A stretch of 64,000 nt of DNA from Gilvimarinus japonicus (GCF_042847215.1 NZ_AP031500.1:2542001-2606000), one strand, 5' to 3'; positions 9,380 through 16,639 are shown, numbered from the stretch's first letter. The notes: generated from the sequence alone by a model not told the origin. Numbers and translations are program-made.

Positions 9380-9557
9380 CTACGAGGCACCGCTTTTAGG
9401 TCCCCTGCGCCCAGCCGAGCGGAAGCTGATTTTAGGGGGTAAGCAGATAGGACATCTGCGCAAGCATCGCCAGGGCATGGACGCCCTGTCGATGCGGCCC
9501 TCTAAAATAGGCCTACGTTCGGCTCAGTCGCAGGGGATCTAAAACAGCACTCCGTAG
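9380..9557. repeat. Structured foldback repeat, copy 1 (R1)
   Basis: About 178 bases between cobO and cobQ forming a long imperfect palindrome. Outer arms: TACGAGGCACCGCTTTTAG pairs with the complement of CTAAAACAGCACTCCGTAG; then TCCCCTGCG and CGCAGGGGA; then ATTTTAGGGGG and CCCTCTAAAAT. Inside are two hairpins, GCAGAT-AGGAC-ATCTGC and one with base GCATCG/CGATGC and top CAGGGC/GCCCTG around ATGGAC. The same plan recurs at 10.37 and 32.73 kb. It explains most of the 9248-9708 spacer; I see no gene there. Confidence 0.85.
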
Positions 9558-9708
9558 CAAAATAAGGTGAACTCCTCTGATGCCTTTTCAACCATCATCT
9601 TTATCTCGGTTCGTGCCCCACTATCACCACCGAAAAATATTCATATCGACACGACATTAATATTGTACGTATTAATTCTCACAGATTTCGCCAAGAGCAA
9701 AAACTCAA

Positions 9709-10314
9709 TTAATAATCCACGCCTTTACGCGCTTTAACGCCGGCGCGAAACGCGTGTTTTACGTCTTTTATCTCGGCCACGGTATCCACCAGCTCTTGCA
9801 GCGCGCTACCGCCGCCACGGCCGGTTACCACCACGCTTTGCTCGCGCGGGCGATTTTTAATGGCATCAAGAATTTTTTGCTCATCTAAATATTTGTAGCC
9901 AATCATATAGGTCAGCTCGTCCAGCACCACAAGATCGTACCGCTCGTCTTGCAGCATGGCCTCGGCCTGGGCCCAGGTTTCTTCGGCGGCGGCAATATCG
10001 CCACTGCGATCTTGGGTATTCCAGGTAAAGCCTGTACCCATTTGGTAGAGGGTTACCTCGGGGCATTTGTTTTTAACAAATAACTCCTCGCCCGATAATT
10101 GCGCGCCTTTAATAAACTGCACCACGCCCACGGTGTGATCGTAGCCCAGCGCACGCATCACCATACCAAAGGCCGAGCTGGATTTACCTTTGCCGTTACC
10201 GGTAAGCAAAATAGCCACACCGCGCTCTTCATCGGCGGCAGCGATATTGGCATCAACTTTAGCCTTTTGCTTTTTCATCGCCTCTTTATGGCGCTGTTCT
10301 TTATCGTTGCTCAT
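9709..10314 (-). CDS. cobO: Corrinoid adenosyltransferase CobO/BtuR
   Basis: ATP:cob(I)alamin adenosyltransferase that adds the upper adenosyl ligand to corrinoids. The P-loop GNGKGKSS lies at residues 39-46, followed by AFGMVMRALGY; VVQFIKGA, VVLDELTYMIGYKYLD and the C-terminal KDVKHAFRAGVKARKGVDY are CobA/CobO family signatures. 201 aa, normal. A charged N-terminal helix of about 30 residues is usual. It is separated from btuB and cobQ by two copies of the structured repeat, so it may be an independent transcript or co-transcribed with btuB. Confidence 0.95.
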   Translation of the reverse strand: MSNDKEQRHKEAMKKQKAKVDANIAAADEERGVAILLTGNGKGKSSSAFGMVMRALGYDHTVGVVQFIKGAQLSGEELFVKNKCPEVTLYQMGTGFTWNTQDRSGDIAAAEETWAQAEAMLQDERYDLVVLDELTYMIGYKYLDEQKILDAIKNRPREQSVVVTGRGGGSALQELVDTVAEIKDVKHAFRAGVKARKGVDY

Positions 10315-10373
10315 TTGGCCTCCAATTGTAATTTTGCATTAAATTTTAAGCTTCGAGCTGCTTACACACTTTG

Positions 10374-10648
10374 GTACGAAGTGCCGCTTTTAGCTCCCCT
10401 GCGACCAGCCGAGCGTAGGCCTATTTTAGGGGGTAAGCACGCATGGATGCGTGCGCAAGCATCGCCACGCCATGGACGGCGTGTCGATGCGGCCCCCTAA
10501 AATCGGCCGGAGCGAGGGAACCCGCAGGGCTGAGGTGCCGGGGTGGCCTTTGACGTGCACGGATGCACTAATGCAGCGAGCGCATGGAGCGCAGGAGCTG
10601 CCTTTTGGTTACTTTGCTTTGGCCACTTGATCTCAACCGGTCAGCGAT
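10374..10648. repeat. Structured repeat, copy 2 (R2), with IS30-end-like tail
   Basis: Second copy of the repeat, between btuB and cobO. Core: ATTTTAGGGGG / CCCCCTAAAAT closing stem enclosing hairpins GCACGCA-TGGA-TGCGTGC and GCATCG/CGATGC with top CACGCC/GGCGTG around ATGGAC. To the right it continues with GAGGTGCCGGGGTGGCC and GGTTACTTTGCTTTGGCCA, then 24 bases (10625-10648) identical to the left border region of the IS30 element at 32.9 kb. The rest of the 10315-10768 spacer shows no gene. Confidence 0.82.
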
Positions 10649-10768
10649 GCGAGCTTATAAACAATGTCCGCGTTAGCGGCAGCTATTTATGTGTGTACAA
10701 CTATCAATCACACAACATTAAATAGCCTTGCCCACAACACTCCCCCCGCACGGGGCCTAACATAATCG

Positions 10769-12625
10769 CTAAAAAGTAACCTCTACCCCAGCGTAACCCG
10801 AGGCGCCTGCAGTGCGGTAACCCGGCACTTCAACGTAATCTTCGTCGGTGAGGTTTTCGCCCCGCACGTAAAACGTAAGCGCGGGACTTATACGGTAGCG
10901 TACGCTGGCATCAAGCACTTGGTAATCGTTTATTGGCTTGCCAGTACTATCAACTGTACCTCTAGCCCAGCGCGCATTTAACGAGGCAGTCAACGCATCC
11001 ATCGGTCTGTAGGTAAAACCAAGGTTTACCATATCTTTGGGCTGACGCGCGCGCGGCGAGTCGCCGTTATCGCTCGCGTCGGTATAGGTGTAATTAGCGT
11101 TTAACACCAACAAGTCACCCAGTGGGGCATCCACAATAAGCTCGATACCCTCAGACTGGCTCTCGCCCGAGCCCTGAATGTAGCCTGTGTAGCCAACGAG
11201 ATCAAAACCAATCTCCCGATCAATCGTTTGATCAAACAGTACGGCCTCTAGGTGCAGGCCACTGTTGGCAAAGTATTCCAGGCCAATATCAAACCCTTCA
11301 CTCTCTTCTGGCGCCAGCGGGGCCAGCGTCGGGTTATTTTGCGAGTGATTGTAATCTATCTCATATAGGCTGGGCGCACGGAAGCCTGTACCGTAACTGG
11401 TTTTAAGCTTGAGTGTGCCCGAGCTGACAGCATCAATCACATAAGCGCCACTGACACGATAACTGTCATACTCGCCAAAATCGTCGTTATCATCGCGACG
11501 CACACCGGCGGTAAGATAAAACCGATCGTCGTAGTTACCTTGATACTCAACATAGGCGCCCCATTGATCGCGGCTCATATCTCGCACGGTGTCTTCGCGC
11601 TGCTCTAGGCCGTAGGCCACAGTGTGTGTATCGCTCAGGGTCGTGTGGCCGATCCACTCCAGCTTTTGAATGTCGCCTTCGGTATCGTAAGAGACCTCAC
11701 CTGCCGCATAGTTTTTACGGGCGACATCAGTATTCGAGTAAGCCAGCTCATTATTAAAAATGGCCGTCGAGTGAATCAAACTTACCCGTGTGTTGGTTTG
11801 GTCAAAGTCCCCCACCATGTCTGGCTCGCAGCCATAATCAAGTGAGCATTGGTCAAACTCACTGGTCGCATCGGTATCGCGGGCAACAGCTTCAAGGCGC
11901 AAGCTATCGCTGATATTCCAGCCTACCCGGCCGTGTAACGTTGTGTTCTCGTAACCGTCGTCATCTTGCGCGACCGTGTCATACAAGCTGGTATTAAAGC
12001 CATCGGTCTCGGCGTAAGCGGCCGACACATAGTAATCGACGCTGTTATTGGCACCGCCAACGCTGGCGTTATAGCGCTGGCTACCGTAACTGCCACCTTC
12101 GGCGGCTAGATTGACTTGGTTGCCCTGCTGTACACGGCGGGTGGTGATATTTAACACGCCGCCGGCATCGGCGCCGTACATCATGCCCTGCGGGCCGCGC
12201 AGCAGCTCTACTTTACCCACATTGGTGCTTAAAATATGCTGGATTTGGCTGGTCGCCTGTGTGCCGGTAGGATCGGTGACGTCAATGCCATCAATCCGCA
12301 CTAGAGTACGATAACCGGACTCGCCGCGCACACGTATCGCGCTGGCTTTACCCATCCCGCCTGAGTTAGTCACCGAGACGGATGGCATAGTACGCAGCAC
12401 ATCGGCCAACGCGGTAAAACCGCGGGCTTTAATTTGCGGTTCATCCATAACCGCCACTGAGGTGGCAACCTCGCGCAGGGGCATATCCTGGCGCGAGCTG
12501 ACCACCACAATGGTCTCGAGTGAAGGCAACAAGTTGCTATTAGTGGTGTTTTGGCTGTCGGTTTGTGCCCACACTGGCGCACTGGCCGCGGAAGCAATAG
12601 CCGCCGCAAGAATCGTTTTGTTCAA
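10769..12625 (-). CDS. btuB: TonB-dependent vitamin B12 receptor BtuB
   Basis: Outer-membrane barrel that imports cobalamin using TonB energy. Signal peptide at residues 1-20 ending SAPVWA; TonB box ETIVVVSS at 37-44; plug domain with RVRGESGYRTLVRIDGIDV and VELLRGPQGMMYGADAGGV; barrel ending in VEVTF with terminal phenylalanine. 618 aa, typical of BtuB. The start codon appears to be TTG at 12625 with AGGGG about 9 bases upstream. A cobalamin riboswitch occupies its leader, which makes B12 the expected substrate and predicts repression by adenosylcobalamin. Confidence 0.94.
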   Translation of the reverse strand: MNKTILAAAIASAASAPVWAQTDSQNTTNSNLLPSLETIVVVSSRQDMPLREVATSVAVMDEPQIKARGFTALADVLRTMPSVSVTNSGGMGKASAIRVRGESGYRTLVRIDGIDVTDPTGTQATSQIQHILSTNVGKVELLRGPQGMMYGADAGGVLNITTRRVQQGNQVNLAAEGGSYGSQRYNASVGGANNSVDYYVSAAYAETDGFNTSLYDTVAQDDDGYENTTLHGRVGWNISDSLRLEAVARDTDATSEFDQCSLDYGCEPDMVGDFDQTNTRVSLIHSTAIFNNELAYSNTDVARKNYAAGEVSYDTEGDIQKLEWIGHTTLSDTHTVAYGLEQREDTVRDMSRDQWGAYVEYQGNYDDRFYLTAGVRRDDNDDFGEYDSYRVSGAYVIDAVSSGTLKLKTSYGTGFRAPSLYEIDYNHSQNNPTLAPLAPEESEGFDIGLEYFANSGLHLEAVLFDQTIDREIGFDLVGYTGYIQGSGESQSEGIELIVDAPLGDLLVLNANYTYTDASDNGDSPRARQPKDMVNLGFTYRPMDALTASLNARWARGTVDSTGKPINDYQVLDASVRYRISPALTFYVRGENLTDEDYVEVPGYRTAGASGYAGVEVTF

Positions 12626-12644
12626 GGTTCAACCCCTAAGTCGA

Positions 12645-12871
12645 TATTGGCTTGGGATCGAGGGAGGAATAGCAATGCGGCACGCAAAGCGTGGGAAGTC
12701 GTATTGCCAGATGGTAGCCCTCCGCTCCATCACGGTTCGATCCAGGCCGGTATCGGGCTTACAAAGCACAGGGCTTTGATCACCGTTGCGGGGGCAGCGC
12801 CGGATTACCGGACTTCCCGTTTAACCTACTCAGCCCACCGGTTAGGGTGGCAGTAGGCACCTGCTATCGTG
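12645..12871 (-). promoter_or_regulatory. Cobalamin (AdoCbl) riboswitch in the btuB leader
   Basis: On the minus strand the leader carries the conserved cobalamin-aptamer core: GGGAAGTCCGGTAATCCGGC, then GCTGCCCCCGCAACGGTGA, an arm with AAAGCCCTGTGCTTTG, and the B12-box-like GCCCGATACCGGCCTGG. The upstream GGTGCC...GTAGG segment is also in the expected place. The aptamer is followed by about 60-80 bases up to the btuB TTG start, which would be the expression platform; I see no clear terminator there, so control at the ribosome binding site is likely. Exact edges are approximate. Confidence 0.92.
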
Positions 12872-12877
12872 GCGCGC

Positions 12878-12906
12878 AATTTACGGTGCGCGCGGGGGTT
12901 TGTCAA
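12878..12906 (-). promoter_or_regulatory. Probable sigma70 promoter of btuB
   Basis: On the minus strand TTGACA (12906-12901) is followed after exactly 17 bases by TAAATT (12883-12878). Transcription would start near 12871, just ahead of the riboswitch aptamer, giving a leader of about 245 bases. Confidence 0.75.
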
Positions 12907-13044
12907 TTATTGGGGCAATCTAAAACAACAGCGGCTTTGATTTACATCACCGTTTAAATATTAACCTATGTAAAGGTCATTGCGGGCCGGCGCCAGCCCT
13001 GCTGCAATAGCCATTACCTAAAACCATTGATCGAGGGACTGGCT

Positions 13045-14142
13045 ATGAGCAACTACCTAACATCGCGGCGCCGCCTACTGCAGCAAATGGGCATGGGGGC
13101 CACTTTACTCAGTGTTGGCGCCGGGCGACAGGTGCTGGCAGCAAGCGGTGGCAAAAAGCTCGGCGTGGCACTGGTGGGGCTTGGCTATTACAGCCGCGAC
13201 TTGCTGGCGCCGGCCCTGCAACTCACCGAGCACTGCGAGCTTAAAGGCATTGTCACCGGCAGCCCCGACAAGATACCCGTGTGGCAAGAAAAGTACGGTA
13301 TTAAAGAGGCTAACGTGTACAACTACGACACCATGCACGAGATCGCCAACAACCCCGAAATCGATGTAGTGTATATCGTTGTGCCCACCGGGTTACACAA
13401 AAAATACGCGGTAATCGCCGCCAACACCGGCAAGCACGTGTGGTGTGAAAAGCCCATGGCGCTAACACCCGAAGACTGCCAAAGCATTATCGACGCCTGT
13501 CGCAAAAACAAAGTGAAACTATCGGTGGGTTACCGCATGCAGCACGAGCCCAACACCCAAACCGTAATGCAATACGCTCAGGATTTACCCTACGGCGCTA
13601 TCCGTACCGTTAATACCCAGGCGGCCTACGGCGGCAACGGCCTACCCGCCGATAACTGGCGCATGCAAAAAGACATGGGCGGCGGCGCCCTTTACGACAT
13701 GGGTGTGTACACCATCAACGGTGCGCGCTACGCCACGGGGCTAGAGCCCATTGCCGTTACCGCAACACGCTCGTTCGATCACCCCAAATTTACCGAGGTG
13801 GACAACACCACCCATTTAACACTGGAGTTTCCCAACGACATCCTCGCCGAGTGTATGACCTCGGTGGTGCAATCGGGTAACCAGCTGCGGGTAAACGCTG
13901 AAAACGGCTGGTATCAACTTAAACCCATGTCGGAATACAGCGGAGTGCAAGGCACCACCAGCGATGGCAAAAAGCTCGATAAATACCTCGCCAACCAGCA
14001 AGCCAAACAAATGGACGACGACGCCCTGGCGATTATTAATGATTCGCCGGTGTTGGTGCCGGGCGAAGAAGGTATGCGCGATATCGCCATTGTGCGCGCG
14101 GCGATTGAATCGTCTGATAAAGAGAAAAGGATTTCGTTGTAA
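13045..14142 (+). CDS. Exported Gfo/Idh/MocA family oxidoreductase (glucose-fructose oxidoreductase-like)
   Basis: NAD(P)-dependent sugar oxidoreductase fold. The N-terminus has a twin-arginine signal (TSRRRLLQQMG then a hydrophobic stretch to about residue 32), so it is probably exported folded with bound cofactor, as glucose-fructose oxidoreductase is. Rossmann motif VALVGLGYYSRDLLAPAL follows, then EKPMALTPEDC and the domain-closing GGGALYDMGVYTINGARY. ATG at 13045 is chosen because GAGGGA precedes it by about 8 bases; 365 aa. The substrate is unknown. It is divergent from btuB and appears monocistronic. Confidence 0.85.
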   Translation: MSNYLTSRRRLLQQMGMGATLLSVGAGRQVLAASGGKKLGVALVGLGYYSRDLLAPALQLTEHCELKGIVTGSPDKIPVWQEKYGIKEANVYNYDTMHEIANNPEIDVVYIVVPTGLHKKYAVIAANTGKHVWCEKPMALTPEDCQSIIDACRKNKVKLSVGYRMQHEPNTQTVMQYAQDLPYGAIRTVNTQAAYGGNGLPADNWRMQKDMGGGALYDMGVYTINGARYATGLEPIAVTATRSFDHPKFTEVDNTTHLTLEFPNDILAECMTSVVQSGNQLRVNAENGWYQLKPMSEYSGVQGTTSDGKKLDKYLANQQAKQMDDDALAIINDSPVLVPGEEGMRDIAIVRAAIESSDKEKRISL

Positions 14143-14150
14143 GCGGTTGT

Positions 14151-14178
14151 CAGCCCTCCCGAGTGGAGGGCTTTAACT
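14151..14178 (+). terminator. Probable terminator after the Gfo/Idh gene
   Basis: Inverted repeat AGCCCTCCC-GAGT-GGAGGGCT nine bases after the stop codon, followed by a weak T run. The stem is strong; the short U tract lowers confidence. Confidence 0.6.
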
Positions 14179-14198
14179 GCGTTTTACAGTCTGGTTCG

Positions 14199-14381
14199 CT
14201 ACTGTTTTTCACCAATCCGACAAATGTAAGTCACGACAACACTCGCCAAAAAAGCCACTAAAAAGGTCAGCGCGTATAACAGCAGCGAAAATTCGCCCAC
14301 GATGAGCTTGCGTGACACAGTGATAGCCAGCGCCATCAGTGCCGGAAAAAGCACGAGCATTATCCAACTATGTTTCTTCAT
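14199..14381 (-). CDS. Small two-helix membrane protein
   Basis: 60 aa with two hydrophobic segments (about residues 6-25 and 32-53), a positively charged N-terminus (MKKHSW) and a charged tail. Starts with ATG at 14381; AAGG lies about 13 bases upstream, a rather long spacing. I do not recognise the family. It is convergent with the Gfo/Idh gene and lies just outside the integron cassette array. Hydrophobic pattern and AT-richer codon use support a real gene but function is unknown. Confidence 0.5.
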   Translation of the reverse strand: MKKHSWIMLVLFPALMALAITVSRKLIVGEFSLLLYALTFLVAFLASVVVTYICRIGEKQ

Positions 14382-14450
14382 ATTATGTACTTACCTTCTC
14401 ACACATTTTGAAAATCCGTGGAGCTCATTACGGGCTTCCCGTACACAAGC

Positions 14451-14526
14451 GAAAACACCGAGGTCGAAACATCGGGGGCAAGCCTTACATTTGACACCTT
14501 GATGCAAAATGTAAGGTCTGACCCCG
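14451..14526. repeat. Small hairpin element, copy A, adjoining a broken attC
   Basis: About 76 bases with stem CCTTACATTT / AAATGTAAGG (14483-14492 with 14507-14516) inside arms GGGGGCAAG and GGTCTGACCCC. A second copy in the same orientation lies at 14876-14937; both carry GAAAACACCG on the left. Copy A meets the first half of an attC site on its right. No coding potential. Confidence 0.7.
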
Positions 14527-14529
14527 ATT

Positions 14530-14572
14530 CGCGCGCCAACTGTATTTTTTCCGTTTGAAGTTTTTGTTATGT
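14530..14572 (-). other. Truncated attC recombination site (77-aa cassette)
   Basis: On the minus strand, seven bases after the TGA of the small cassette gene, ACATAAC (14572-14566) starts a typical attC left half continuing AAAAACTTCAAACGG and AGTTGGCGCGC. The right half with a GTTRRRY end is absent; the hairpin element copy A begins instead. Read as an attC interrupted or half-deleted at the element junction. Confidence 0.55.
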
Positions 14573-14576
14573 AAAA

Positions 14577-14810
14577 TCACAGCATGGCTTGCGCTAATAG
14601 TTCTGCTTTTTCAGGATCCTCTAAATATGCTCCAGAAGCAGAATCTTGAATAAGAGAAAGCATCTTGTTTACCAGCTCAGTTAAAGCTTCTTTTTCTATC
14701 TCATTTAATGAATCCAAATCTTCAACTGTAATAGTATTAATGATTGGATTAACTTTATCAGATGCAATTTGACCACTTGAAAGTATATTTTTTATTGTAT
14801 TTAAATTCAT
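14577..14810 (-). CDS. Integron cassette protein, 77 aa, unknown function
   Basis: Small acidic soluble protein, AT-rich, starting at ATG 14810 with GAGG six bases upstream (TTTCGAGGCAAATATG). The sequence begins MNLNTIKNILSSGQIASDKV and is predicted mostly helical, with a leucine-rich second half. The frame is open farther upstream, but that part runs through the hairpin element and an attC remnant and is not counted. It is followed by a broken attC. No known domain recognised. Confidence 0.6.
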   Translation of the reverse strand: MNLNTIKNILSSGQIASDKVNPIINTITVEDLDSLNEIEKEALTELVNKMLSLIQDSASGAYLEDPEKAELLAQAML

Positions 14811-14842
14811 ATTTGCCTCGAAATATTGATTAGCAGCCGTAA

Positions 14843-14872
14843 ACATAACGCCGCCAATATTCGCAGATTTTT
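14843..14872 (-). other. attC right-half remnant
   Basis: On the minus strand AAATCTGCG...TTGGCGGC then GTTATGT (14849-14843) resembles the right arm and R' box of an attC site. Its left arm is missing; hairpin element copy B lies there. It would have closed the cassette of the truncated 142-codon gene. Confidence 0.45.
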
Positions 14873-14875
14873 TGT

Positions 14876-14937
14876 GAAAACACCGGGGCCAAGCCTTACA
14901 TTTTACACATTGATGCGAAATGTAAGGCCTGACCCTC
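14876..14937. repeat. Small hairpin element, copy B, truncating a cassette gene
   Basis: Same design as the copy at 14451-14526: GAAAACACCGGGG, CAAGCCTTACATTT, a 17-base centre, AAATGTAAGGCCTGACCC. It supplies the stop codon of the gene at 14936-15364 and lies where that cassette's attC left half should be. Confidence 0.7.
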
Positions 14938-15364
14938 ATCCACGAACCTTCTCGGTTCGCACCAAGTTTGCCCACTCCGAACATTGCCCAAGATCTACGC
15001 CTAAACCGTCTCGTATGACGGGTTTAAACCTAGCGAGGCTTCCCCTATTAGGGTCCAATTTAGTAGCCCCTGCAAAAGAAGACTTTAGATGGAACAGCCA
15101 TTCTTCCAAATGGCTAAACATCATTAGAAACGTAACAGTACGTAAACTTGGTTCAAAGGTATTTAAGTATAGGTCTTTGCGATACTGAAAATTCCTGAAA
15201 CGATCAGAGTTCTGGTCATCTTCCTGATCTAGCCGCTTGTTTATGTGGGCTAGTTCGTTCTGGAGAAGCCGTTTAACTTCGTTGTGAAACTTAGTGATAA
15301 AGGCCAAGTTCAGGTCCGATGCCCACGAGAAGAAATTAGCGAGATTGGATTCATTTTTTTCCAT
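14936..15364 (-). pseudogene. Integron cassette gene, probably 3'-truncated (HEPN-like)
   Basis: 142-residue soluble, helical, AT-rich protein starting at ATG 15364, 15 bases from the R' box of the upstream attC, without a clear Shine-Dalgarno site. Central SHLEEWLFHLKSSF resembles MAE_28990-type or related HEPN proteins, whose catalytic R-x4-6-H motif lies near the C-terminus. Here the frame ends in LVRTEKVRG and TGA exactly at hairpin element copy B, so the C-terminus with any such motif appears lost. Family resemblance is by eye only. Confidence 0.5.
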
Positions 15365-15372
15365 TACTAGAT

Positions 15373-15450
15373 ATCTAACGCCCGCTATAAACGGCGCGAG
15401 GAACGAGTGTCCGGCGACCGAATGGAGCGAATTTTATGGCTTGGTTATGC
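15373..15450 (-). other. attC site 1 (78 bp)
   Basis: Minus-strand reading: R'' box GCATAAC (15450-15444), imperfect palindromic arms (GCCATAAAATTCGC and GCGCCGTTTATAGCGGGC), R' box GTTAGAT (15379-15373). It follows the TGA of the 15452-15880 gene by one base and precedes the next cassette gene by 8 bases, the geometry of an integron cassette. Confidence 0.85.
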
Positions 15451-15451
15451 A

Positions 15452-15880
15452 TCAGAACTCGCTCACATGATTGAAAACCATTGATTGCAACTCTTCGATT
15501 TCCTCTATCAAAAGATCTTTAGACGGAAACATCACCTTGCGGTTCTGCCTATACTCTAGCTTTTTAGACTTGTAGATCGGAGAAAGACTTCGGATCAAGC
15601 AAAAATCTTTCAGGCCAAACTCAGTGGCTTTATCAAGCAACAAGTTCAGGTCGTGTCCGATTCGTCTCAGCTCTAGAATACTCATTTCCTTCTTAAACAG
15701 GTAGCTTTTTAGCGAAAGTTCAGCGGCATGACCAAGTAAATAATATGTGACTATTCCATAGGTTACTTTAGTAGGATGAGAGCTGTTCAATGTTTTAGCA
15801 GCTTCGAGGTACTCGCCAGACAAGGAGTATAAAGTTGCCTCATCTTCCGACCCATCTCCCTCATAGTCAAATATATTCAC
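15452..15880 (-). CDS. Integron cassette protein with HEPN-like domain, 142 aa
   Basis: Starts with GTG at 15880, with GGAG about 9 bases upstream, in the spacer after attC site 2. The helical core includes YYLLGHAAELSLKSYLFKKE (residues about 47-66) followed by RRIGHDLNLLLDKA, an arrangement seen in HEPN-domain proteins; HEPN nucleases often use an R-x4-6-H pair. A short C-terminal helix follows. Many HEPN proteins act as toxins or in phage defence; that role here is inference. Codon use is AT-rich compared with the flanking chromosome. Confidence 0.65.
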   Translation of the reverse strand: MNIFDYEGDGSEDEATLYSLSGEYLEAAKTLNSSHPTKVTYGIVTYYLLGHAAELSLKSYLFKKEMSILELRRIGHDLNLLLDKATEFGLKDFCLIRSLSPIYKSKKLEYRQNRKVMFPSKDLLIEEIEELQSMVFNHVSEF

Positions 15881-15895
15881 TCAATTCTCCGTGAT

Positions 15896-15958
15896 GCATA
15901 ACGTCAGCGCTCAGCCGGCGCGCGACTTTGCGCGGTCGGCAGCAGCGATTTGTTGGAC
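15896..15958 (-). other. attC site 2 (63 bp), overlapping a coding end
   Basis: Minus-strand reading: R'' GTCCAAC (15958-15952), AAATCGCTGCTGCCGACC, a short loop, GCGCCGGCTGAGCGCTGAC, R' GTTATGC (15902-15896). This is a compact, very typical attC. The stop codon of the 202-codon cassette gene lies inside it. Confidence 0.9.
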
Positions 15959-16512
15959 AGCTGTGCGTCAGGCTGCTTGGTCACAGCAGGAAACACTTCA
16001 ATGATCATGTCGACTTGCTCAGCAAGGACATTGACTCCCCAAACCGAGCGGTCTTCCAGCTGAACGAAGAATTGGTCTCCACGCTGCACCCTTCTAACGG
16101 TTTCGTTAAAAGGGCCGAAAGAGGAGCTGCTTGCGCCCACAACCCCTTGAAACCGAAGCTCCGATGAACCAATTGCATTCTTGTCATAGGTAATGACCAC
16201 TCTGCTTCCTATAGCTGATGCTGATTCTCTTGACGTGAGTTTGATACGCACCGATGCATTCGGATCGACTGCCACAACTGCAGGTTCTTTGTCTGGATAC
16301 GACCAGAATTTGATAATCCCGATGACAAGCAGTATTGCCACCACGCCGTAAACTAAGCCAGCTGGAGCGCTCCACTTGAACAGCTTTGTTTCAAGTGCAG
16401 AATCAGACTCTACTTTAGACCCTAAACGGCCCAATGCAGAGACTATCCCGCCGGCTCCAGTTAGAGCCAAGAAGACGCAGAGAAAAACTACGTAGGTAGT
16501 GTTCGTTTCCAT
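15904..16512 (-). CDS. Integron cassette membrane protein, 202 aa, tail encoded by attC
   Basis: Two hydrophobic segments (about residues 7-30 and 50-70) then a soluble domain of about 110 residues starting PAVVAVDPNASVRIKL, with beta-rich character. No family recognised. ATG at 16512 has AAGGAG seven bases upstream. The last ~18 residues (LSNKSLLPTAQSRAPAER) are the translation of the attC site, a tail known from many cassette proteins, so it carries no functional information about the protein. Confidence 0.75.
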   Translation of the reverse strand: METNTTYVVFLCVFLALTGAGGIVSALGRLGSKVESDSALETKLFKWSAPAGLVYGVVAILLVIGIIKFWSYPDKEPAVVAVDPNASVRIKLTSRESASAIGSRVVITYDKNAIGSSELRFQGVVGASSSSFGPFNETVRRVQRGDQFFVQLEDRSVWGVNVLAEQVDMIIEVFPAVTKQPDAQLSNKSLLPTAQSRAPAER

Positions 16513-16527
16513 GGATCTCCTTCAACT

Positions 16528-16628
16528 GTCCAACGCTTTGCACAGCCGCACTTTTGGAGGAGCCCGTTTGTGCTATTCAGCACAAAAAGGAGCGACGAAA
16601 AAATGTCGGCTGGTGCAACTTGTTAGAG
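16528..16628 (-). other. attC site 3 (101 bp)
   Basis: Minus-strand reading: CTCTAAC (16628-16622), AAGTTGCACCAGCCGAC, a longer central loop, GCGGCTGTGCAAAGC, R' GTTGGAC (16534-16528). Arms TTGCACCAGCCG and CGGCTGTGCAA pair. Lies between the two-gene cassette and the 202-aa cassette. Confidence 0.88.
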
Positions 16629-16639
16629 CGTTGTCTATG

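Noticed and set aside
9248..9708. A second cobalamin riboswitch upstream of cobQ
   Set aside because: None of the aptamer core sequences seen at 12.7 kb occur here; the spacer is filled by the foldback repeat.
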